A stretch of 25,138 nt of DNA from an uncultured Lachnospiraceae bacterium (lineage in GTDB: Bacteria; Bacillota; Clostridia; Lachnospirales; Lachnospiraceae): assembly GCA_934418125.1 (NCBI GenBank), contig CAKRWT010000036.1, positions 1-25,138 on the forward strand, read 5' to 3'. Of the stretch, positions 8,373 through 16,121 are shown one piece after another (within the stretch, counting starts at the first letter, position 1; every line of letters starts with the position of its first letter). The notes below the pieces were generated by a model. The model had not been told where the DNA came from and ran no database searches. It saw nothing but the letters and a program-made list of their open reading frames with translations. The position numbers were made by a program, and so were the translations under genes.

Positions 8373-9071
8373 ATGGTAAATAAGCAGAAAATTTTAATTG
8401 TAGATGATGATAATAATATTGCAGAACTGATTTCCCTCTACCTTACCAAGGAATGTTTCGAGACAATGATTGTCAATGATGGGGAATCCGCCCTGTTAGC
8501 AGTAGACAGCTTCTCACCCAATCTGATGCTCTTGGATTTGATGCTTCCCGGAATTGACGGCTATCAGGTATGTCGTGAAATCCGGGCAAAATCCAGCCTT
8601 CCCATTATCATGCTTTCTGCCAAAGGCGAAGTATTTGATAAGGTGCTTGGTCTGGAAATGGGCGCAGATGACTATATGGAGAAGCCATTTGATTCCAAGG
8701 AACTGGTTGCCCGGGTAAAAGCCGTGCTTCGCCGTTATAAGCCTGCCGCACCGGAAGCCAAAGCTCCCGATATCAAATGTGTGGAGTACCCGGATTTGAT
8801 TGTAAATCAGACCAACTACTCTGTTGTTTATATGGGAAAAACGATTGATATGCCTCCTAAAGAACTGGAACTTCTTTACTTTCTGGCATCTTCACCTAAT
8901 CACGTCTTTACCAGAGAACAGCTTTTAGACCAGATATGGGGTTATGAGTATATTGGAGACACCAGAACCGTGGACGTACATATCAAACGTCTGCGTGAGA
9001 AAATCAATGACCACGACAACTGGCGCATTGCCACCATCTGGGGTATCGGTTACAAATTTGAAGTAAAATAA
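8373..9071 (+). CDS. OmpR/PhoB-family response regulator
   Basis: A 232-aa two-component regulator. The receiver domain (about 5-115) has the acidic pocket VDDD (10-13), the phosphoacceptor Asp55 in LLDLMLPG, Ser82 in MLSAKG and Lys104 in MEKPF. The winged-helix DNA-binding domain (about 133-230) contains the typical PPKELELLYFL, RTVDVHIKRLREK and WGIGYKFE. A strong AAAGGAGG precedes the ATG. The cognate kinase gene starts 28 nt downstream. The pair resembles PhoP/WalR-like regulators, but the sequence does not identify the signal or targets. Confidence 0.95.
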   Translation: MVNKQKILIVDDDNNIAELISLYLTKECFETMIVNDGESALLAVDSFSPNLMLLDLMLPGIDGYQVCREIRAKSSLPIIMLSAKGEVFDKVLGLEMGADDYMEKPFDSKELVARVKAVLRRYKPAAPEAKAPDIKCVEYPDLIVNQTNYSVVYMGKTIDMPPKELELLYFLASSPNHVFTREQLLDQIWGYEYIGDTRTVDVHIKRLREKINDHDNWRIATIWGIGYKFEVK

Positions 9072-9099
9072 TGTTAGATAAGGAAGGCTTTCTATTTCC

Positions 9100-10524
9100 A
9101 TGAAAAAAACATTGTACCTTAAATTCATACTTGCCTATGTCATATTCGGACTCTTTGGCTTTCTTGTTGTAGCTACCTTTGTTTCCAATATGACACTGGA
9201 CCATCTGAAGAAGGAAAAGGCAGATTCCCTCTACAAAGAAGCTACCCTCATTGCCAACACATACGCTTCGGACTTATACAATAACGAAGCGACTTTGGAA
9301 ACCGTAAAAGCACAGTTAGATGCTCTGGATACTTATCTGAACGCTACCATCTGGATTATTAATCCTTCCGGACGTATGATTCTGGATTCCTCTGTACCGG
9401 TAAATGTGGAAAACGAAATTGTTGTGGAGCATTTTGACCCTACTATTACCGCCGGCTCCTACTATACTATCGGTAACTTTTTTAACACCTTTGACGAAGA
9501 AATGCTAAGTGTTTTCGCCCCTATTACTTCTGACTATAAGGTAAAAGGATATGTTGTTATTCATTCTTCTATGAACAGTATACGCTCTTCCGTAGACAGT
9601 CTGTTAAATATTTCCTATATTTTACTGGTTATCCTGTTCCTGTTGTCATTGATTATCCTGATTTTTTTCACAGAAATCGTGTATATTCCTCTGCGAAAAA
9701 TCACAGAAGCTACGGAACAGTATGCCAGCGGAAATCTGCACTATGAATTCAGTGTGGAAAGTGAGGATGAGATGGGATATCTTGCCGCTTCCCTGTCTTA
9801 TATGGCAAGTGAAATTGCCCGTTCCGAAGACGACCAAAAGAAATTTGTTGCCAACGTTTCTCATGACTTCCGTTCTCCTCTTACCTCCATCAAAGGCTTT
9901 CTGGAGGCTATGATAGATGGTACGATTCCCCCGGAAATGCATGAGAAATATTTACTGATTGTCCTAAACGAAACAGAACGTCTGACTAAGTTAACCAACA
10001 GTCTTCTGACCCTGAATAACTTAAACACCAAGGGTATGATGTTAAATAAAACGGACTTTGATATCAACCAGACTATCCGAAATGTAGCTGCTTCTTTTGA
10101 AGGCACCTGCCGGCAGAAGACCATTGGCATTGAACTGGTGCTTACCGGAGATGAGATGTATGTCCTGGCAGACATAGACAAAATCCAACAGGTTCTCTAC
10201 AATCTGCTGGATAATGCCATTAAATTCAGCCACCACAACTCCTGTATTAAGCTGGAAACAACGGAGAAACACAACAAAATTTTTGTGAGTGTAAAGGATA
10301 CCGGTATCGGTATTCCCAAAGATGACCTGAAACTGATTTGGGACAGATTTTATAAATCTGATTTATCCCGTGGTAAGGACAAAAAAGGGACTGGTCTTGG
10401 CTTGTCTATTACCAAAGAAATTATCCAGTCCCATGGAGAACATATTAACGTTATCAGCACCGAGGGTGTTGGTACCGAGTTTATTTTTACCTTACCGAAA
10501 TCTTCTGTGGAGGATGAAGATTAA
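9100..10524 (+). CDS. membrane sensor histidine kinase
   Basis: A 474-aa partner of the preceding response regulator. TM1 is at about 9-28, an extracytoplasmic sensor region at about 30-170 and TM2 at about 171-194. A HAMP domain follows (about 195-247). The HisKA dimerisation domain carries H255 in VSHDFRSPLTSIKGF. The HATPase domain has the N box (LLDNAIKF near 369-376), G1 KDTGIGIP (399-406) and G2 KGTGLGLSI (429-437). AAGGAAGG lies 12 nt before the ATG. The sensor region is the size of a small PAS-like fold; its ligand is unknown. The stop codon abuts the stop codon of convergent trmL with no base between them. Confidence 0.94.
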   Translation: MKKTLYLKFILAYVIFGLFGFLVVATFVSNMTLDHLKKEKADSLYKEATLIANTYASDLYNNEATLETVKAQLDALDTYLNATIWIINPSGRMILDSSVPVNVENEIVVEHFDPTITAGSYYTIGNFFNTFDEEMLSVFAPITSDYKVKGYVVIHSSMNSIRSSVDSLLNISYILLVILFLLSLIILIFFTEIVYIPLRKITEATEQYASGNLHYEFSVESEDEMGYLAASLSYMASEIARSEDDQKKFVANVSHDFRSPLTSIKGFLEAMIDGTIPPEMHEKYLLIVLNETERLTKLTNSLLTLNNLNTKGMMLNKTDFDINQTIRNVAASFEGTCRQKTIGIELVLTGDEMYVLADIDKIQQVLYNLLDNAIKFSHHNSCIKLETTEKHNKIFVSVKDTGIGIPKDDLKLIWDRFYKSDLSRGKDKKGTGLGLSITKEIIQSHGEHINVISTEGVGTEFIFTLPKSSVEDED

Positions 10525-11025
10525 TTATTCTTCCCCGTGCCAGTGCAGATGGTGCAGTTCTCCCTCCATCTGCATATTGGAAAAGTGATTCTGCCGCAAG
10601 GCTTCGTAGAGAACAATCGCTACAGAATTCGATAAATTCAGAGACCTTATCTGCTCCAGCATCGGAATGCGGATACAGGTCTCTTCGTTTTCCACCAGAA
10701 TCTCTTCCGGGATTCCGGCACTTTCTTTTCCAAACATAATATAATCATCCGGTCCGAAGGAAACGTCTGTATAGACATGCTTTGCCTTAGTGGTTGCCAT
10801 CCAGATTTTGGCATCCGGATGCTTTTCCTTAAATTCCTGGTAATTCATATACCGGGTCACATCCAGATGCTCCCAGTAATCCATGCCAGCCCGTTTGATT
10901 GCCTTTTCATCCAACCGGAAACCCAGCGGCTCTATGAGATGGAGGCTCGTACCTGTTGCTACACAGGTACGTCCGATATTTCCCGTATTTGCCGGTATTT
11001 CCGGCTGATGTAATATAATATGCAT
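10525..11025 (-). CDS. trmL: tRNA (cytidine/uridine(34)-2'-O)-methyltransferase TrmL
   Basis: A 166-aa SPOUT-family methyltransferase that 2'-O-methylates the wobble nucleotide of tRNA-Leu isoacceptors (family knowledge). It begins with the typical ILHQPEIPANTGNIGRTC, contains IMFGKESAGIPEEIL, and has the SAM-binding knot region IPMLEQIRSLNLSNSVAIVLYEA, quoted here in part as RSLNLSNSVAIVLYEA. ATG 11025 is chosen because the conserved N-terminus starts there; an upstream TTG at 11049 adds only eight unconserved residues. It is the last gene of the minus-strand operon, 39 nt after the aminotransferase gene. Confidence 0.93.
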   Translation of the reverse strand: MHIILHQPEIPANTGNIGRTCVATGTSLHLIEPLGFRLDEKAIKRAGMDYWEHLDVTRYMNYQEFKEKHPDAKIWMATTKAKHVYTDVSFGPDDYIMFGKESAGIPEEILVENEETCIRIPMLEQIRSLNLSNSVAIVLYEALRQNHFSNMQMEGELHHLHWHGEE

Positions 11026-11064
11026 TCTAAACCATGCCTTTCTTCTCAAGCAGGATTTTATCCA

Positions 11065-12240
11065 CTACTGCTGTTTCTCAGCCCGAAGCTTTTCCACAAA
11101 ATGAGCCAGTCTTCCGATTGCTACCTTCAGGTTATCCAGAGAATATGCATAGGAAATTCGTAAAAATCCCTCTCCGCAGTCACCGAACGCAGTTCCCGGA
11201 ACCACCGCAACCTTCTCCTCCTGGAGGAACCGGTTGGCAAATTCATCACTGGTCATTCCAAACTCTTTGATACAGGGGAACACATAGAAAGCTCCGAATG
11301 GCTCGAAACAATCTAACTGCATTTCCCGGAACGCATTCATCAGATACCGCCTTCTCTGATTGTAGGCAGTTCTCATCTCGACTACATCTTCGTCCCCATT
11401 GCGGAGTGCTTCTACTGCTGCATACTGGCTGGTGGTAGGTCCACACATAATAGCAAACTGATGAATCTTTGTCATCTGCTGTATAATTTCCTTCGGTCCA
11501 CAGGCATAACCAAGTCTCCAGCCTGTCATGGCAAATGCTTTAGAAAAACCATTAATCAGAATGGTTCTCTCCTGCATACCCTCAATTTCCACGATAGAAA
11601 CATGTTTGTCTGTATAAGTAAGTTCCGAATAAATCTCATCGGATATGACAAAAATATCATGCTTGCGGATAACCTCTGCGATTGCCTCCAAATCCTTCCG
11701 CTCCATAATAGCACCGGTTGGGTTATTGGGAAATGGCAGAATCAATACCTTAGTCTTGTCTGTAATAGCAGCTTCCAGCTCCTGCGCAGTCAGGCGGAAT
11801 TCATTTTCTGCTTTTAATTCAATGATAACAGGCACACCGCCTGCCAGTATGGTACAGGGTTCATAGGAAACATAGCTTGGCTGCGGAATTAGTACTTCCT
11901 CGCCCGGATTCAGCATGGCACGAAGCCCGATATCAATCGCTTCAGAGCCACCTACCGTAACGAGCACTTCCTTTGCCGGGTCATAAGTGATTCCCTGTTT
12001 TCTCTTCAAATATTTGCAAATCTCTTCCCTTAACTCCATCAAACCAGAATTGGAAGTATAGAAAGTACGTCCCTTTTCCAGGGAATAAATACCCTCATCC
12101 CTGATATGCCATGGGGTATCAAAATCCGGCTCGCCAACACCTAAGGAAATGGCATCCTGCATCTCGTTTACAATATCGAAGAATTTACGGATACCGGAAG
12201 GCTTAATCTCTACTACTTTATCTGCTAATGGATTTCTCAC
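11065..12240 (-). CDS. class I/II PLP-dependent aminotransferase
   Basis: A 391-aa fold-type I aminotransferase of the aspartate aminotransferase superfamily. Visible landmarks are SLGVGEPDFDTP (32-43), NNPTG (172-176), SDEIYSELTY (200-209) and the PLP lysine K234 in NGFSKAFAMTGWRLGY. The substrate cannot be fixed from sequence; aspartate, aromatic or branched-chain amino acids are possible. The start codon is GTG (12240) in the overlap GTGA with the stop of the upstream Lrp-type gene, preceded by AAGGTGA, so translation is coupled. The AsnC/Lrp neighbour makes amino-acid-responsive control likely. Confidence 0.92.
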   Translation of the reverse strand: MRNPLADKVVEIKPSGIRKFFDIVNEMQDAISLGVGEPDFDTPWHIRDEGIYSLEKGRTFYTSNSGLMELREEICKYLKRKQGITYDPAKEVLVTVGGSEAIDIGLRAMLNPGEEVLIPQPSYVSYEPCTILAGGVPVIIELKAENEFRLTAQELEAAITDKTKVLILPFPNNPTGAIMERKDLEAIAEVIRKHDIFVISDEIYSELTYTDKHVSIVEIEGMQERTILINGFSKAFAMTGWRLGYACGPKEIIQQMTKIHQFAIMCGPTTSQYAAVEALRNGDEDVVEMRTAYNQRRRYLMNAFREMQLDCFEPFGAFYVFPCIKEFGMTSDEFANRFLQEEKVAVVPGTAFGDCGEGFLRISYAYSLDNLKVAIGRLAHFVEKLRAEKQQ

Positions 12241-12719
12241 GGTGTCACCTTCTCTCTGGTATCTTCATACTTCTTTGTCAGTACCGTACCGTGGTCTTTG
12301 TATTTCTTTAAGATAAAATGAGTTGCTGTGCTCAGAACAGAATCCAGGGTAGATAACTTATCTGTTACGAAGCCGGAAATCTCTTTTAAGGACTTTCCTT
12401 CCAGTGTTACTAACAAGTCAAATCCGCCGGAAATCAGATAAACAGAGTTTACCTCCGGATACTTGTAGATTCTCTCTGCAATGCTGTCAAAGCCCTGTCC
12501 TCTCTGCGGAGTAACACGTACTTCAATCAGTGCAGATACCTTTTCAATCGAAGTCTTCTCCCAGTCAATCATTGTATGATAACCGCAGATTATGCCTTCT
12601 TCTTCTAATTTTGCCAGTTCGTTTACCACATCAATTTCTTCTACGCCTAATATAATGGCTAATTCTTTTAAATCAATACGGCTGTTTTTCTCAACAATCG
12701 CCAATAATTCTTCTCTCAT
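12237..12719 (-). CDS. Lrp/AsnC-family transcriptional regulator
   Basis: A 160-aa feast/famine regulator. An N-terminal winged HTH (about 1-55; IDLKELAIILGVEEIDVVNE) is followed by a C-terminal RAM/AsnC ligand-binding domain (about 65-145) with the typical VNSVYLISGGFDLLV. Such proteins sense amino acids and bind DNA as octamers (family knowledge). AGAGGA lies about 5 nt before the ATG. It is 14 nt downstream of the AIR-synthase-like gene and overlaps the aminotransferase start by 4 nt, so it probably tunes that aminotransferase and itself. Confidence 0.93.
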   Translation of the reverse strand: MREELLAIVEKNSRIDLKELAIILGVEEIDVVNELAKLEEEGIICGYHTMIDWEKTSIEKVSALIEVRVTPQRGQGFDSIAERIYKYPEVNSVYLISGGFDLLVTLEGKSLKEISGFVTDKLSTLDSVLSTATHFILKKYKDHGTVLTKKYEDTREKVTP

Positions 12720-12733
12720 GATTATCCTCTTTT

Positions 12734-13735
12734 CTATTTTTCTTTTACCAGATATATCTGGTCTGTCTTGGGCATATCCAGAAACCGCTTTTCTTCTTCG
12801 TTATAGATTACCCGGTCGTTTCCCTCTGTCGTACGGCCAACCACTGTGGCAGAAATATTCTCTCTTGCAAGCTTCTCCACCAATCCGTTTCCATCTGGTG
12901 TTACCATTATCAGGCAGCCTCCGGATAACAATTCATACGGATTTACCTCAAAAAACTCACAGATTTCTACCGTTTCCTGCTTAATGGGCAGTTTCTTTAA
13001 ATCAATTTCCAGTCCAACGCCTGCTCCGGATGCCATTTCCCAGAGTGCTCCGAAAATGCCTCCTCTGGACACATCATGGATTCCACAAACGCCGGACTTT
13101 ATGGCGGTGGCAGCCTCCGGTATCACGGACAGATATTGCATAAAGCCTTCTGCCTCTTCTATCATACGCACCGGATACCTGGTGCATAACTCATCCTTAT
13201 GCCCTTTCGCCAGACGTACCGTGCCTTCCAGACCAATCCACTTACTTACTACAATGTCCTGATTTGCTGTTATCCTCTGCGGGTAACCCGCTCGTGCAGC
13301 CTCTTTCTTACCAAATGCTGTCACGGTAAGTACTGCCTGGGTCACTACCGGTGTCACTTCGGTATGTCCTCCCAGAATCTCTACGTTCTGCTCCTCACAA
13401 ACCTGCTCTGCCTGGGTCATAATAGTCTGCAAAGAGGTTTCTTCCTCATTCTCCGGTAATAACAGGGACAGCATAACCCCTACCGGCTCCGCCGCTGCTA
13501 TCGTCACATTGTTTACCGCCATCGTAACCGCATATCTGGCAAGCTCCGTTACCGGTGCTGTCACAGAGGTGGTGGCAGTAACGATTTCATAGTCGCTTCC
13601 ACAGTCACTGTTAAACGCCAAAATGGCGCAGTCTTTCCCTATCCCTGCGCCACTTACTGTTTCTTCCCTATGGTTTTTTATCTTTTTTAGTACAGAACGT
13701 TTCAATACGTTCTCTGATATTTTCCCTAATCTCAT
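12734..13735 (-). CDS. AIR synthase-related (PurM/HypE-like) protein
   Basis: A 333-aa protein of the PurM/HypE/SelD ATP-binding superfamily. The N-terminal domain shows GAGIGKDCAIL, MAVNNVTIAAAEPVGV and EILGGHTEVT. The C-terminal domain shows GIHDVSRGGIFGALWEMA and LLSGGCLIMV. It lacks the C-terminal PRxC tail of true HypE, and no hydrogenase maturation genes are nearby, so it is not hydrogenase HypE. Its substrate is unknown; members of this subgroup often sit near amino-acid and regulator genes. The start at 13735 gives the usual N-terminus (MRLGKISENVLKRSV) but has a weak ribosome binding site. It lies 38 nt downstream of the VanW-domain gene. Confidence 0.85.
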   Translation of the reverse strand: MRLGKISENVLKRSVLKKIKNHREETVSGAGIGKDCAILAFNSDCGSDYEIVTATTSVTAPVTELARYAVTMAVNNVTIAAAEPVGVMLSLLLPENEEETSLQTIMTQAEQVCEEQNVEILGGHTEVTPVVTQAVLTVTAFGKKEAARAGYPQRITANQDIVVSKWIGLEGTVRLAKGHKDELCTRYPVRMIEEAEGFMQYLSVIPEAATAIKSGVCGIHDVSRGGIFGALWEMASGAGVGLEIDLKKLPIKQETVEICEFFEVNPYELLSGGCLIMVTPDGNGLVEKLARENISATVVGRTTEGNDRVIYNEEEKRFLDMPKTDQIYLVKEK

Positions 13736-13773
13736 CCTGCTTGCCTGACCTGATTATGCCTGCTTTTTGTCTC

Positions 13774-15300
13774 TTATTGCGCCGGCGGTGTCTCCTGTCC
13801 GGCTGGTGCCTGTTCTGCCTGTGCCTGTTGCGCTGCCTGCTGTGCAGCCGCCTCTGCTGCCGCGGCATCCGCTGCTGCCTTATAAGCACCTGCTACCGCT
13901 TTTACCTGGTCAATGCTGTTGGTTGCTACTGCTGCCATAATCGCGTTGTAAGCATTCGGATCCTCTGTAGCAACTCCAACGGTTGCACTTCTTGGTGCTT
14001 TCATATAAGTGCTGCTGTTTACCTGCTCCCTGGATACTTCCACACCATTTTCCTTAACAACCTTCCATAACTGTGCCTTGTAACCCACATGGGCAGACTG
14101 TACCGCGCAGTAGCCTACCGGCTGGGATGCATCTGTATAAATAACCTCTGTATCCGGCACGATTCTCTCTAAAACAACACTTTCGTAGGAAACTTCCCGG
14201 TTGCTGTCTCTTGTCTCAACACCATAAATGGTAAACGTTATCTGTTTATCGGAAGTAGTTCTTCCCTCAATGTAAATCGGATAATCCGTATTGTTTTTAA
14301 ATTTAAAATCTTTTCCGGAGGATTCCGCAATCGCTGCATCTGCAGAAGGGTCAACATAACTTACAATCATGGAATGGTTGTAACGCTCTGTCACTTCCAG
14401 TTCTGCCCGCAGGACAGCATTATACAGGGTCGTGGATACCTGGCAGATACCACCGCCTAAGCTGTCGACAACCTGTCCATTCAGATAAGAGCCTGCCATA
14501 TAATAACCATTACTCTCACTGAAAGGAGATACGGTCTGGTAAGTAGAAAATTCCTCTCCTGGATACAAAGTTGTTCCATTGATAAGGCTGCAGCCGTTTG
14601 CCACATTGGCACTTCGGGAAGAACCGGAAGTAGAATAGCTGGTGGTAAAGGTACCCAGCACATCCTTAATCATAGCCAAATCTTCTGCTTTTCCATGAGG
14701 CTCATCTACTTTTACCACCAAATCAATCGTGGGGTCTTCTCCATTCCACTGCTGTGTCAGATAAGAGTATACCGCTTCTGTCGATGCCTCTGTATCAATT
14801 ACCGTACCAGTCTGTCCCTCTGTAATCTGGAACCCGCTGTCTGTCTTTGTTAAAGTGGCATTTACTGCCTCTTTGTTAAACTGTTCACCCTGTTCTTCAA
14901 TAAGAGCCTTTATCTTACTCTTATCAAAGTCAAAAGCAACTTTATAAACCTTGTTGGCATATTCCAAATCCTTCAGTTCTTTATAGCATTTCAGAATATC
15001 CCCATCTTTTCCAAATCCGGTTGCTTCATCCAAAATTTCTTCATTGCCCCACTTCAGTCCCAGCTCTCCTGCCGTTGTTGCAATGCTTCCATCTACTGCA
15101 TTTAACACAATCTGCGTATCCGCAAAAGAATCTACATACGCCTGGATTTCCTGCTTCGCTTCCGAAGTAGTCATGCCGGACAGATTGATATCATTTACAT
15201 AGATACCGGGTTCAATCGTATCTTCCTTTGCATTTACCGGCATACTAAACAGGAATACTGCTGCTAATACCGCCGGAAACACCTTTGACAACTTTCTCAT
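13774..15300 (-). CDS. exported VanW-domain protein with Ala/Gln-rich tail
   Basis: A 508-aa secreted or cell-envelope protein. A signal peptide (1-24, ending MPVNA) precedes a YoaR-type putative peptidoglycan-binding region with two repeats (about 30-200). The VanW domain (about 215-345) is marked by YPGEEFSTY, SLGGGICQVSTTLYNA and RYNHSMIVSYVDPSADAAI. A G5-like segment (about 365-440) follows. Residues 468-508 are a low-complexity tail of Ala, Gln and Pro, perhaps spanning the wall. GAGAGGAG stands 4 nt before the ATG. VanW proteins occur in some vancomycin-resistance clusters, but most homologues, including this one with no van genes around, are envelope proteins of unknown role. It is preceded by a 32-aa membrane peptide gene in the same operon. 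Confidence 0.9.
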   Translation of the reverse strand: MRKLSKVFPAVLAAVFLFSMPVNAKEDTIEPGIYVNDINLSGMTTSEAKQEIQAYVDSFADTQIVLNAVDGSIATTAGELGLKWGNEEILDEATGFGKDGDILKCYKELKDLEYANKVYKVAFDFDKSKIKALIEEQGEQFNKEAVNATLTKTDSGFQITEGQTGTVIDTEASTEAVYSYLTQQWNGEDPTIDLVVKVDEPHGKAEDLAMIKDVLGTFTTSYSTSGSSRSANVANGCSLINGTTLYPGEEFSTYQTVSPFSESNGYYMAGSYLNGQVVDSLGGGICQVSTTLYNAVLRAELEVTERYNHSMIVSYVDPSADAAIAESSGKDFKFKNNTDYPIYIEGRTTSDKQITFTIYGVETRDSNREVSYESVVLERIVPDTEVIYTDASQPVGYCAVQSAHVGYKAQLWKVVKENGVEVSREQVNSSTYMKAPRSATVGVATEDPNAYNAIMAAVATNSIDQVKAVAGAYKAAADAAAAEAAAQQAAQQAQAEQAPAGQETPPAQ

Positions 15301-15366
15301 AGGACTCCTCTCTCATGGCGACAAATTGCCCACCGCAAAAATTTATGGTAATATAAAAACTGTCAG

Positions 15367-15465
15367 TTACACTGCCACGCTTACTACCATGGTAAGTAAC
15401 ATAGCCAATACAACAATAATAATGATAATAGAAGAAATAATCTTTTTCGTTTTTCTGTTAAACAT
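15367..15465 (-). CDS. 32-aa single-helix membrane peptide heading the VanW operon
   Basis: A small ORF of 32 codons plus TAA. A basic N-terminus MFNRKTKK is followed by one hydrophobic helix made mostly of Ile, Val, Leu and Met that runs almost to the C-terminus. Support comes from a strong AAGGAGG 9 nt before the ATG and a near-consensus promoter at 15497-15525 giving a leader of about 25 nt. The VanW gene starts 66 nt downstream with no terminator between. Topologically it resembles short tail- or signal-anchored peptides such as Listeria Prli42, but no homology is claimed. Confidence 0.7.
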   Translation of the reverse strand: MFNRKTKKIISSIIIIIVVLAMLLTMVVSVAV

Positions 15466-15496
15466 AAAACAATTCCTCCTTACTTACTGAAAGGAT

Positions 15497-15525
15497 ATTA
15501 TATATGAATTTAGCGATTTTGGCAA
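15497..15525 (-). promoter_or_regulatory. sigma-A promoter of the VanW/AIR/Lrp/aminotransferase/trmL operon
   Basis: On the minus strand, -35 TTGCCA (15520-15525) and a perfect -10 TATAAT (15497-15502) lie 17 bp apart. The promoter overlaps the first codons and the ribosome binding site of the divergent gene at 15504, so transcription of the two genes may interfere. Confidence 0.78.
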
Positions 15526-16121
15526 GTATCGTAGCACTTTCCATCCTGATTGGAGTTGCCCGTTTTAAGGACCGCAAAACCAATGGGAAACAGCAGTCCG
15601 ACTTCTGGGCAATGGAACGGAAAGCCAATGGTACCAGACGTAAATCTTTAGAATATTTAAATTATATTTCCATCCCCTTAGACCAGCTTCCCTTAACCGT
15701 TATGGCAGAGGATGAAAAGGTCGCCGATTATGTGCGCATCATCCGGGAATTAAGCACCTGTAAGATTGTTAATTTTACCGGTATTACCAATACCGAGCTG
15801 AAACTGCGTTATGGTGCCCCCAACATTGACCTTCTCAGCAGCTATGACCAGAATTACACCGTCCTTGCCAGGACGTTACAGCAGTGGGCGCAGCTATTGT
15901 CCGATAATGGCTATCTGGCAGAAGCCTGCCAGGTTCTGGAATTTGCCATTTCCACCGGAACCGATGTAAGCGGCACTTACAAACTTCTGTGCCAGATTTA
16001 CCATTTGCAGAACACCCCTGAGAAAATCGGCTTTCTCTACCCTATTGCAGAAACCCTGCCGGAGTCCAGAAGAAATGCTATCGTCCGTATTCTACAAGAA
16101 TCTGGGAAATCTTACGACTAG
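15504..16121 (+). CDS. membrane-anchored protein of unknown function (TPR-like)
   Basis: Encodes 205 aa. An N-terminal hydrophobic helix (about 2-19, NLAILASIVALSILIGVA) is followed by a basic stop-transfer-like patch (RFKDRKTNGK) and a soluble helical domain. The C-terminal half (about 115-200) has alternating helices with small and hydrophobic residues, such as QLLSDNGYLAEACQVLEFAI, reminiscent of tetratricopeptide repeats. AAAGGA is 8-9 nt before the ATG. No named family is recognised. It starts only 38 nt from the divergent 32-aa peptide gene, and its last 44 nt overlap the end of the convergent exonuclease gene. Confidence 0.8.
   Translation: MNLAILASIVALSILIGVARFKDRKTNGKQQSDFWAMERKANGTRRKSLEYLNYISIPLDQLPLTVMAEDEKVADYVRIIRELSTCKIVNFTGITNTELKLRYGAPNIDLLSSYDQNYTVLARTLQQWAQLLSDNGYLAEACQVLEFAISTGTDVSGTYKLLCQIYHLQNTPEKIGFLYPIAETLPESRRNAIVRILQESGKSYD

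Noticed and set aside
12734..13735. Assignment as hydrogenase maturation factor HypE
   Set aside because: The C-terminal PRxC tail is absent and no hyp or hydrogenase genes are nearby.
13741..14070. Cys/Arg/Leu-rich plus-strand ORF
   Set aside because: It is the antisense shadow of the Ala/Gln-rich tail of the VanW-domain protein.
13774..15300. Part of a vancomycin-resistance cluster because of the VanW domain
   Set aside because: No vanH/A/X/Y or VanRS-type linkage is seen; VanW domains are common in ordinary exported Clostridia proteins.
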